From DASRZM01 sp035686365 (GTDB lineage: Bacteria; Pseudomonadota; Gammaproteobacteria; Xanthomonadales; Xanthomonadaceae), in the NCBI GenBank assembly GCA_035686365.1, contig DASRZM010000096.1:1-19634 (forward strand): a stretch of DNA of 19,634 bases, read 5' to 3'. A model generated the notes under the pieces. That model searched no databases, was not told where the DNA came from, and worked only from the letters and a program-made list of their open reading frames with translations. How positions within the stretch are numbered: the stretch's first letter is position 1; each line of letters starts with the position of its first letter. Positions 13,778-19,634 of the stretch are shown here, piece by piece. The position numbers were made by a program, and so were the translations under genes.

Positions 13778-15874
13778 ATGCGTGCGATCAAGGCAATGAC
13801 CATGGCAGCGCTGATGGCCGCTGCAACGGTGGCCGCCCAGGAGCGCACGGACGGTGATCCACACCTGTGGCTGGAGGAGGTCACCGGCGAGACGGCACTG
13901 GACTGGGTGCGCGCGCGCAACAAGGTCTCGCAGGCTGCGCTGGAGGCCACGCCCGGCTTCGAGCGGCTCGAGGCCGACCTGCTGGAGATCCTGGATTCGG
14001 ACGAGAAGATTCCCTACGTCCGGAAGATCGGCGATCACTACTACAACTTCTGGCAGGACAGGCAGCACGTGCGCGGCATCTGGCGCCGCACCACGCTGGC
14101 CGAGTACCGCAAGCCCGAACCGCGCTGGGAAACGGTGATCGACCTCGATGCCCTGGCCCAGGCCGAGGACGAGAACTGGGTCTGGCACGGTGCCGCCTGC
14201 CGCAAGCCCGACTACGACCGCTGCCTGGTCTCGCTCTCGCGCGGCGGCGCCGACGCCGACGTCACCCGCGAGTTCGACCTCGCCGCGAAGTCCTTCGTCG
14301 AGGACGGCTTCTTCCTGCCCGAGGCCAAGGGCGGCGCCGCCTGGATCGACCGCGACACGGTGTTCGTGGCCACCGATTTCGGCGAGGGCTCGATGACGAG
14401 CTCCGGCTATCCGCGCATACTCAAACTATGGAAGCGCGGCACGCCGCTGGCGGCGGCCAGCACCGTGTTCGAGGGCGAACCGACCGATGTCTCGGTGGCC
14501 GGATTCGTCGCCGACACCCAGGGCCGCCGCTACCAGATCGTCTACCGCGGCATCACCTTCTACACGCGCCAGTACTTCCTGCGCGACGCCGGTTCGGGCG
14601 AACTCACGCGTGTGGAGGTCCCCGAGCACGCCGAGCTGTCGGTCTGGGGCCCGTGGCTGCTGGTCGAGCCCAAGGAGGACTGGACCGTCGGCGAGCACAC
14701 CTGGCCGCAGGGCGCGCTGCTGGTCACCGGCGTGGACGAGTACCTGGCGGGCAAGCGCGAGTTCGAGGTGCTCTACGAACCGGGTCCGCGCAAGTCGCTG
14801 GCCGGCTACGAGGGCACCCGCGACCACCTGCTGGTGCTCGAGCTCGACAATGTCACCGACCGGCTTTACGAGTGGAAAGTGCAGGACGGCCAGTGGTGGC
14901 GCCGGCGCGTGGCGGTACCGGCGCTGGGCAACCTGGGCGTGGAGGCGGTCGACGAGGACGCGGGCAACGACTACTTCCTCACCTACACCGACTTCCTGAC
15001 GCCGACCTCGCTGTACCTGGCCGCCTCGGGCAGCGACGGTCGCGAACGGCTCAAGGAACTGCCGGCGTACTTCGACGCCACCGGCGTCACCGTGAGCCAG
15101 CACGAAGCGGTGTCGAAGGACGGCACCCGCGTGCCGTACTTCCAGGTGGCGCCCGAGGGCATCGCGCCCGATGGCGACAACCCGACCCTGCTGTACGGCT
15201 ACGGCGGCTTCGAGATCGCGCTCACGCCCAGCTACGCGGCCAGCGTCGGACGCGGCTGGCTCTCGCAGGGCGGGGTCTACGTGCTGGCCAACATCCGCGG
15301 CGGCGGCGAGTTCGGACCGGCCTGGCACCGGGCCGCGCTGAAGCACAACCGCCAGCGCGCCTACGACGACTTCATCGCCATCGCCCAGGACCTGATCGCG
15401 CGCAAGGTCACCTCACCGCGGCGCCTGGGCATCCAGGGCGGCTCCAACGGCGGACTGCTGATGGGGGTGATGCTGACCCAGCGGCCGGACCTGTGGGGCG
15501 CGGTGGTGATCCAGGTGCCGCTGCTGGACATGCGCCGTTACAACCAGCTGCTGGCCGGCGCCTCGTGGATGGGCGAGTACGGCAACCCGGACGTCCCCGA
15601 GGAGTGGGCCTTCATCTCCAAGTACTCCCCGTACCAGAATGTGAAGCCCGACGTGGACTACCCGCCGGTACTGTTCACCACCTCCACCCGGGACGACCGT
15701 GTGCACCCGGGCCATGCGCGCAAGATGATGGCGCGACTGATCGAACTGGGCCACGACGACCTGCTGTACTACGAAAACATCGAGGGCGGCCACGGCGGCG
15801 CCGCCAACAACGCCCAGCGCGCCTACATGCAGGCGCTGGCGTATGCGTTCCTGCGCCGGGAGCTGGTCGATTGA
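13778..15874 (+). CDS. Exported S9A-family prolyl oligopeptidase
   Basis: A 698-residue serine peptidase. The first 20 residues form a signal peptide (MRAIKAMTMAALMAAATVAA, then QE), so the enzyme should be periplasmic or secreted. The beta-propeller domain, which filters substrates by size, covers about residues 60-400 after the N-terminal segment HLWLEEVTGETALDWV. The C-terminal alpha/beta hydrolase domain carries the triad: Ser556 in GGSNGG, an Asp in the DDRV motif (639-640), and His672 in EGGHGG. The preceding NIRGGGEFGPAWH block is a family hallmark. The start is the ATG at 13778, with a GGAAGGA ribosome binding site at 13763-13769; an out-of-frame ATG at 13771 is not used. S9A enzymes cleave short peptides after proline or basic residues, and family members in this lineage are often exported. 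It stands alone, with a repeat-rich spacer behind it. Confidence 0.95.
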   Translation: MRAIKAMTMAALMAAATVAAQERTDGDPHLWLEEVTGETALDWVRARNKVSQAALEATPGFERLEADLLEILDSDEKIPYVRKIGDHYYNFWQDRQHVRGIWRRTTLAEYRKPEPRWETVIDLDALAQAEDENWVWHGAACRKPDYDRCLVSLSRGGADADVTREFDLAAKSFVEDGFFLPEAKGGAAWIDRDTVFVATDFGEGSMTSSGYPRILKLWKRGTPLAAASTVFEGEPTDVSVAGFVADTQGRRYQIVYRGITFYTRQYFLRDAGSGELTRVEVPEHAELSVWGPWLLVEPKEDWTVGEHTWPQGALLVTGVDEYLAGKREFEVLYEPGPRKSLAGYEGTRDHLLVLELDNVTDRLYEWKVQDGQWWRRRVAVPALGNLGVEAVDEDAGNDYFLTYTDFLTPTSLYLAASGSDGRERLKELPAYFDATGVTVSQHEAVSKDGTRVPYFQVAPEGIAPDGDNPTLLYGYGGFEIALTPSYAASVGRGWLSQGGVYVLANIRGGGEFGPAWHRAALKHNRQRAYDDFIAIAQDLIARKVTSPRRLGIQGGSNGGLLMGVMLTQRPDLWGAVVIQVPLLDMRRYNQLLAGASWMGEYGNPDVPEEWAFISKYSPYQNVKPDVDYPPVLFTTSTRDDRVHPGHARKMMARLIELGHDDLLYYENIEGGHGGAANNAQRAYMQALAYAFLRRELVD

Positions 15875-15880
15875 CTCCGG

Positions 15881-15935
15881 ACCCGGGACCCGGGACCCGG
15901 GACCCGGGACTCGGGACTCGGGACTCGGGACTCGG
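15881..15935. repeat. Heptamer tandem repeat: four ACCCGGG then four ACTCGGG units
   Basis: Eight consecutive 7-base units begin 6 bases after the stop codon of the peptidase gene. The first four read ACCCGGG and the last four ACTCGGG (the final base of the eighth is C). The change from one type to the other is a single clean switch at 15909. Heptamer arrays of the GGGACTC kind are, to my knowledge, common behind genes in Xanthomonadaceae genomes. The first type contains the palindrome CCCGGG in every unit. No coding or terminator function is evident. Confidence 0.93.
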
Positions 15936-15968
15936 CCGCCAAGCCGCGGAACCGTCGTACCAACCCTC

Positions 15969-15992
15969 TGTAGGAGCCGGCGTTGCCGGCGA
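15969..15992 (+). repeat. REP-like palindromic element, copy 1
   Basis: The sequence reads TGTAGGAG, then a 6-bp stem GCCGGC (15976-15981), a GTT loop, the complementary stem (15985-15990) and GA. This layout (GGAG head, short GC hairpin, GA tail) is that of REP elements in Pseudomonas and Xanthomonadaceae, which are mobilised by RAYT transposases. No RAYT gene is in the window. It lies in the spacer between convergent genes. Confidence 0.7.
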
Positions 15993-16023
15993 TCCACCCC
16001 ACGATCACGCCGCCCATTACCGC

Positions 16024-16046
16024 GTGGGAGCGGCCCATGGCCGCGA
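16024..16046 (+). repeat. REP-like palindromic element, copy 2
   Basis: A second element of the same layout and orientation, 54 bases from the first: GTGGGAG overlapping a 6-bp stem GCGGCC (16030-16035), loop CAT, complementary stem (16039-16044) and GA. The stem sequence differs from copy 1 but remains fully paired, which points to conservation of structure rather than sequence. Confidence 0.65.
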
Positions 16047-16092
16047 ACGGGCGCTCCGGCCGGCGGCGCCCGTCCCGCTCACGGCGCCCCCC

Positions 16093-16776
16093 TCACCACC
16101 CCGCCTCGTCCAACAGCCGCTGCGTAGGTTCATCGGCCGGCCGCGCCACCAACCCACCGCGCGGCGCCAGCACCACCTCGTACCTGGCGCCGTCGATCAA
16201 CGGCAGGTAGGCCGCACTGCCGTAGTCGGCATCGACGAACGGCAGCCACTCGGGAAACTGCCGCTTGAGCGTCCACAGGTCCGGAAACGCCCTGCCGCCG
16301 AGCTCGTGGACGGTGCGTTCGGCCTCGCGCTCGAGCTGCGCGTCCGTATAGCGCCCCGAGATCCGCTCCACGCGGTACAGCGCAGGCAGCCCCGCCAGCG
16401 CACCGGGCAGGTCCCAGCGCACCACGCGTGCGTCCAGCTGCCACTGGTCGCCCGCCAGCACGTAGCTGCGATGCCAGCCGTCCGGGCGCGTGACCCGCAC
16501 CGACCAGCGCTGCGGCTCGACCTGGCGCACGGCGATCTGCGCCACCTCGCTGTCCTGCAGCAGCCGCGCGTAGCCGATCAGCCCGCCGCCGAGCCCGCCC
16601 AGCACCAGCGCCAGCACCAACGCCAGCAGCGCCCACAATCCGCGCACCGCCGCCGCGGCACGCCGGCGCCGCCGCAGGCGGCGCCGGCAGGCGAACCCCT
16701 GCGACAGCGCCACCAGCGCGAACACCGCGGCGAGCGCAAGCAGGATCCAGGCCGGTGTGGTCAGCATCGCATCCAT
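16093..16776 (-). CDS. Conserved-type two-helix membrane protein of unknown function
   Basis: A 227-residue protein. It has an N-terminal helix (about 5-28), a strongly basic loop CRRRLRRRRR (30-39), a second helix (46-70) and then a soluble C-terminal domain of about 150 residues. By the positive-inside rule the arginine loop is cytoplasmic and both termini are periplasmic. The C-terminal domain contains IAVRQVEPQRWSVRV, GDQWQLDARVVRWDL and a final FVDADYGSAAYLPLIDG segment; I recognise no catalytic motif. Similar proteins in Xanthomonadaceae are, as far as I recall, sometimes labelled cation/multidrug efflux pump, but two helices cannot make such a pump, so that label should not be trusted. 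The start is the ATG at 16776, with GGAG 5 bases upstream. The gene is convergent with the peptidase gene and divergent from lptM. A perfect DNA palindrome lies within the coding sequence of the basic loop. Confidence 0.85.
   Translation of the reverse strand: MDAMLTTPAWILLALAAVFALVALSQGFACRRRLRRRRRAAAAVRGLWALLALVLALVLGGLGGGLIGYARLLQDSEVAQIAVRQVEPQRWSVRVTRPDGWHRSYVLAGDQWQLDARVVRWDLPGALAGLPALYRVERISGRYTDAQLEREAERTVHELGGRAFPDLWTLKRQFPEWLPFVDADYGSAAYLPLIDGARYEVVLAPRGGLVARPADEPTQRLLDEAGW
16662..16688. repeat. Perfect 12-bp hairpin inside a coding sequence
   Basis: Positions 16662-16673 and 16677-16688 are exact reverse complements around a 3-base loop (GCA on the plus strand). Every stem pair is G-C. 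It encodes part of the arginine-rich cytoplasmic loop of the two-helix membrane protein. Confidence 0.85.
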
Positions 16777-16895
16777 GGCCGCTCCAGCGATTGCCAGGGC
16801 GCCAGCATCTCAGACATCCCCGCCGTGGCGAAAGCGCGAACGCGTGGTTGGCCGTGACCGGCGACGACCGGCGGCAGTGCCCGCAGCCGGGCCGC

Positions 16896-16901
16896 TATAC
16901 T
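16896..16901 (+). promoter_or_regulatory. Candidate -10 box of the lptM-dapF operon
   Basis: TATACT stands 30 bases before the lptM ATG in otherwise GC-rich sequence and matches the sigma-70 -10 consensus in five of six positions. No convincing -35 hexamer is found at the usual distance, so this is a tentative call. Confidence 0.4.
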
Positions 16902-16931
16902 CGGGGCCTATCGCCACCACCGACCGGATCG

Positions 16932-17060
16932 ATGGCCCGCCCGCGCCTGCTGCTGCTCTCCGCCCTGGCCCTGCTGCTGCTCGCAGCCTGCGGCAACAAG
17001 GGGCCCTTGACCCTGCCCGACCGCCCCGAGCCCGCCGAGGCGGCGCCCGGTTCCGGATGA
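16932..17060 (+). CDS. lptM: LPS-assembly lipoprotein LptM (YifL)
   Basis: A 42-residue lipoprotein. After the basic start MARPR comes a leucine-rich stretch and the lipobox LAAC, with the lipid-modified Cys at residue 20, followed by GNKGPLTLPD. The C-G-x-K-G-P-L motif is the LptM signature. In E. coli LptM helps LptD reach its correct disulfide-bonded form in the outer membrane LPS translocon. This copy has a short C-terminal tail compared with the E. coli protein of nearly 70 residues. The gene sits directly before dapF, as in E. coli and other gammaproteobacteria, and its TGA overlaps the dapF ATG (ATGA), so the two are probably translationally coupled. Confidence 0.9.
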   Translation: MARPRLLLLSALALLLLAACGNKGPLTLPDRPEPAEAAPGSG

Positions 17061-17896
17061 GCGCTGCCGCCCATCGCCTGCGCTTCAGCAAGATGCACGG
17101 CGCCGGCAACGATTTCGTGGTCCTGGACGGTCGCGAAGGCGGCGTCCCCGATGCCGTCGTGATCGCCCGCCTGTGCGACCGCCACTTCGGCGTCGGCTGC
17201 GACCAGCTGTTGACCCTGGAGATCCCGGACCGGGCGGACTGCGTAGCCGCCTACCGGATCTGGAATGCCGACGGCTCCACCGCGCGCCAGTGCGGCAACG
17301 GTGCCCGCTGCCTGGCGGCCTGGCTCGAACGCGACGGCACGGTCCGCGAAGCCAGCTTCCAGCTGCAGTCCCCGTCCGGTCCGGTCGCCTGCCGCCGCCT
17401 CGAGGACGGCCGCTTCGAGGTGGAACTGGGCATTCCGGATTTCGCGCCCGCCGTCATCCCGCTGGCGACCGCCGCTGCGCCGCGGTACAGCATTTCCGGT
17501 GCGCGCTCGCAGATCGAGTTCGGCGCGGTCTCGATCGGCAATCCGCACGCGCTGGTGGAAGTCGAAGACCTGGACGAAGCGCAGCTGGACACGCCCGCGA
17601 GGCTGCTGCAGTCCCACGACTGGTTTCCCGAGGGCTGCAACGTGGGCTTCGCGCAGGTGCTGGACCGCCAGCGCATCGCCCTGCGGGTGGTCGAGCGCGG
17701 CGTCGGCGAGACCCTGGCCTGCGGCAGCGGCGCCTGCGCGGCCGTGGCCGTGCTGACCCGGTGGGGACGCGTGTCGCCGCCGGTCGAGGTCCGCCTGCCG
17801 GGCGGCACGCTGCGCGTGGCCTGGGGCGGCGAGGGCAGCGCGATCGCGCTGGCCGGCCCGACCCGGTTCGTCTTCGAAGGAGAATGGTGCGCATGA
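17057..17896 (+). CDS. dapF: Diaminopimelate epimerase
   Basis: A 279-residue cytoplasmic, cofactor-independent enzyme that converts LL-diaminopimelate to the meso form, the precursor of lysine and of the peptidoglycan cross-link. It opens with FSKMHGAGNDFVVLDG (10-25). The two catalytic cysteines are C79 in NADGSTARQCGNGARC and C222 in GETLACGSGACAA, acting as the base/acid pair on opposite faces of the substrate. GNPHALVEV (161-169) and the ERGVGET block are also family hallmarks. Length is normal. The start at 17057 overlaps the lptM stop, and the gene's own stop overlaps the start of the DUF484 gene, so the three form a tight operon. The frame stays open upstream to 16757, but the conserved N-terminus fixes the start. 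Confidence 0.98.
   Translation: MSAAAHRLRFSKMHGAGNDFVVLDGREGGVPDAVVIARLCDRHFGVGCDQLLTLEIPDRADCVAAYRIWNADGSTARQCGNGARCLAAWLERDGTVREASFQLQSPSGPVACRRLEDGRFEVELGIPDFAPAVIPLATAAAPRYSISGARSQIEFGAVSIGNPHALVEVEDLDEAQLDTPARLLQSHDWFPEGCNVGFAQVLDRQRIALRVVERGVGETLACGSGACAAVAVLTRWGRVSPPVEVRLPGGTLRVAWGGEGSAIALAGPTRFVFEGEWCA
17877..17882 (+). promoter_or_regulatory. Ribosome binding site deciding the DUF484 start
   Basis: AAGGAG ends 10 bases before the ATG at 17893 but only one base before an in-frame ATG at 17884. The spacing favours 17893, which also overlaps the dapF stop. Confidence 0.65.
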
Positions 17897-18573
17897 GCGA
17901 AACCGATCGGCACGAACCCAGCGCCAACGAGGTCGCCAGTTTCCTGCGCCGCAATCCGAAGTTCCTGTCCGAATACCCGGACCTGTCGCTGATGCTGGTG
18001 GTGCCGCGCGAGGAGGGCCAGGCCACCTCGCTGGCCAGCTACCAGCTCGAGGTGCTGCGCGACAAGAACCGCGAACTCAACCGCCGCCTGCACGAGCTCT
18101 ACGACAACGCCCAGGCCAACGAGCGGCTGGCCGTGCGCACCCACCAGCTCACCCTGGCGCTGATGCGCGCGCGCAGCGCCGCGCAGACCCTGCACGCGAT
18201 GGTGGCCTGCCTGATCGAGGATTTCGACAGCGAGCTGGTGCGCATCGTGCTGTTCGAGCCGGTGCCCGGGCAGCCCGATACCGAGTGGCTGCGGCTGCTG
18301 CCCGAGGACCGCCCCGAACTGGACCCGTTCCAGGAATTTCTCAGGACCGGCGAGCCACTGTGCGGGCGGCTGCAGGCGGACAAGCTGCACGTGCTGTTCG
18401 GCCAGCGCGCCTCCGAGGTCGCCTCCGCGGCGCTGCTGCCGCTGCCGCAGCGCGGCATGCTGGCGGTCGGCAGCCACGACGCCAACCGCTTCTTCCCCGG
18501 CATGGGCACCCTGTTCCTGCGGCTGATGGCCGAGTCGCTGGACGTGGCGCTGGCGCGCTACCAGGAAGACTAG
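17893..18573 (+). CDS. DUF484 family protein
   Basis: A 226-residue protein that occupies the conserved slot between dapF and xerC in gammaproteobacteria. The N-terminal part has EVASFLRRNPKFLSEYPDL (14-32), the family signature. A helical, probably coiled-coil stretch (about 48-90, YQLEVLRDKNRELNRRLHEL) links it to a C-terminal GAF-like domain (about 95-220) that ends LFLRLMAESLDVALARYQ. No transmembrane segment is seen, so it should be cytoplasmic. The biochemical role is not established; its constant position next to xerC suggests a part in the same cell-cycle context, which is inference. The start overlaps the dapF stop (ATGA). It is followed after 48 bases by xerC. Confidence 0.95.
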   Translation: MSETDRHEPSANEVASFLRRNPKFLSEYPDLSLMLVVPREEGQATSLASYQLEVLRDKNRELNRRLHELYDNAQANERLAVRTHQLTLALMRARSAAQTLHAMVACLIEDFDSELVRIVLFEPVPGQPDTEWLRLLPEDRPELDPFQEFLRTGEPLCGRLQADKLHVLFGQRASEVASAALLPLPQRGMLAVGSHDANRFFPGMGTLFLRLMAESLDVALARYQED

Positions 18574-18621
18574 GAAACCTCCGGGCGCATACTGTGTGCA
18601 TGCAGAGCGTGGCATGCGCCC

Positions 18622-19530
18622 ATGGATGAAGCGCCCGGGGCACTGCGGGCGCCGGTCGAGCGCTTTCTGGAGCGGCTCGAGGGCATCCGCCGGATGTCGA
18701 CCCACACCGTGGCGGCCTACCGCGCCGACCTGGCCGCATTGGCCGACTGGTGCGACGGCCTTGGCCTGCCGCGCTGGCGCGCGCTGCACACAGAGCAGCT
18801 GCGCGCCTTCATCGCCGCCGAGCACCGCCGCGGACTCTCGCCGCGGAGCCTGCAACGGCGGCTCTCGGCCTGCCGCAGTTTCTTCCGCTGGCTGATCGGG
18901 GAGGGCGAGCTGGCCGCCAACCCGGCCCAGGGCCTGCGCGCACCCAAGGCGCCGCGCACGCTGCCGCAGGTGCTCGACGTGGACGAGGCGCAGCGGCTGG
19001 TGGAACTGCGCGGCGAGGATCCGCTGGGCACGCGTGACCGGGCCATGTTGGAACTGTTCTATTCCTCCGGCCTGCGGCTGGCGGAGCTGTGCAACCTGCA
19101 TTGGCGCGACCTCGACCTGGACCAGGCGCTGGTATCGGTGCACGGCAAGGGCGCGCGCATGCGCATCGTCCCGGTCGGCCGGTTCGCCTGCGAGGCGCTG
19201 CAGCTGTGGTGCCGGGAGCTGGGACAGGCCGGCCCCGATGCACCGGTCTTTCCGGGCCGCGGCGGCGCCCCGATCGCACCGCGCACGGTGCAGGCGCGGC
19301 TGCGCAAGCTGGCGCAGCAGCAGGGCATCTGGAAGCGCGTGCATCCGCACCTGTTGCGTCACTCCTGCGCGTCCCACCTGCTGGAGTCCAGCGGCGACCT
19401 GCGTGGCGTGCAGGAACTGCTCGGCCACGCCGACATCGCCACCACCCAGATCTACACCCACCTGGACTACCAGCACCTGGCGCGCGTCTACGACGGCGCC
19501 CACCCCCGCGCCCGCCGCAAGCGGTCCTGA
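18622..19530 (+). CDS. xerC: Tyrosine recombinase XerC
   Basis: A 302-residue site-specific recombinase that acts with XerD at dif, under FtsK control, to resolve chromosome dimers at cell division. The N-terminal SAM-like core-binding domain covers about 8-100 (TVAAYRADLAAL, LSACRSFFRWL). The catalytic domain holds the complete set: Arg152 in SSGLRLAEL, Lys176 in HGKGARMRIV, His243 and Arg246 in HPHLLRHS, His269 in LLGHADI, and the nucleophile Tyr278 in TTQIYTH. The C-terminal end is basic. The start is the ATG at 18622, where similarity begins; no good ribosome binding site precedes it. Gene order after dapF and DUF484 marks it as the housekeeping XerC rather than a mobile-element integrase. 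Confidence 0.97.
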   Translation: MDEAPGALRAPVERFLERLEGIRRMSTHTVAAYRADLAALADWCDGLGLPRWRALHTEQLRAFIAAEHRRGLSPRSLQRRLSACRSFFRWLIGEGELAANPAQGLRAPKAPRTLPQVLDVDEAQRLVELRGEDPLGTRDRAMLELFYSSGLRLAELCNLHWRDLDLDQALVSVHGKGARMRIVPVGRFACEALQLWCRELGQAGPDAPVFPGRGGAPIAPRTVQARLRKLAQQQGIWKRVHPHLLRHSCASHLLESSGDLRGVQELLGHADIATTQIYTHLDYQHLARVYDGAHPRARRKRS

Positions 19531-19634
19531 TCCCCACGCGCCGCTTCCGCGAACTTCGCTCCGTAGGGCGGTCCGTGGTCCGGTTCCTCTGTCCGGGGCC
19601 GCCGTGGACCCATCCATGGGGGCTGCGGTCGCGC
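19531..19634. other. Non-coding right end of the window
   Basis: No gene start, clean terminator or repeat is recognised in these 104 bases after xerC. In related genomes hslV often follows xerC, but no HslV N-terminus (the TTIVCVRR motif) is seen before the edge. Confidence 0.5.

Noticed and set aside
16093..16776. Annotation as a cation/multidrug efflux pump
   Set aside because: There are only two transmembrane helices and no transporter motif; the protein cannot form a pump by itself.
18622..19530. Tyrosine recombinase as a sign of an integrated element
   Set aside because: Length, motifs and the dapF-DUF484-xerC order identify the housekeeping XerC. No attachment site repeats or phage genes were seen.
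17251..19617. 788-residue minus-strand open frame across dapF, DUF484 and xerC
   Set aside because: It lies opposite three well-supported genes and has Gln/Arg/Ala-rich composition without recognisable motifs; it is a GC-rich shadow.

Overview
The window comes from a very GC-rich gammaproteobacterium, most likely a member of the Xanthomonadaceae/Lysobacteraceae (Lysobacter, Luteimonas or a relative). Three things point there: the housekeeping block lptM-dapF-DUF484-xerC at the right end, the extreme third-position GC with long open antisense frames, and the intergenic repeats (a GGGACTC-type heptamer array and GGAGC-hairpin-GCGA REP-like elements). This placement is inferred from gene order and repeat style, not from a marker gene search. 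No rRNA, tRNA, CRISPR array, prophage or insertion sequence was seen.

Left part (1-4534, minus strand): a two-gene operon with a 4-base stop/start overlap. It encodes a large cytoplasmic molybdopterin oxidoreductase resembling SoeA, the catalytic subunit of quinone-linked sulfite dehydrogenase, followed by an SLC13/DASS-type anion transporter with two RCK_C domains that runs off the window edge. Then, on the plus strand, come a small exported PagL-like lipid A deacylase homologue (4648-5118) and a membrane-bound sterol desaturase/fatty acid hydroxylase family protein (5295-6101). Between these two lies an array of five consecutive perfect hairpins (5120-5264). Its outer members share a 15-base sequence, so an alternative long-range fold is possible.

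Centre-left (6102-10111): a 368-base non-coding stretch between convergent genes holds a 46-bp tandem repeat and a hairpin-forming repeat. Next are two translationally coupled glycosyltransferase genes (TIGR04282-type and TIGR04283-type) and, 100 bases upstream of them, a fusion of a VTT (TVP38/TMEM64) membrane domain to a mercuric-reductase-like FAD disulfide oxidoreductase. All three are on the minus strand and look like one functional unit. A WYL-domain transcription regulator is divergent from this block (10256-11239), followed by a two-helix small membrane protein.

Centre-right (11615-15874): an RLAN-type RimK-like ATP-grasp ligase is divergent from a RimI-like GNAT acetyltransferase, followed by an exported S9A prolyl oligopeptidase. 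Behind the peptidase is a repeat-rich spacer (heptamer array plus two REP-like hairpins) and a convergent two-helix membrane protein of unknown function whose basic loop is encoded by a perfect 12-bp DNA palindrome.

Right part (16932-19530): lptM, dapF, a DUF484 gene and xerC, all plus strand. The first three are linked by ATGA overlaps. They cover LPS-assembly assistance, the lysine/peptidoglycan precursor step and chromosome dimer resolution. Most of the window is ordinary chromosome. The points worth checking are the hairpin array, the glycosyltransferase/VTT-reductase module, the RLAN ligase/GNAT pair, and the SoeA-like subunit with an anion transporter in place of the usual partners.
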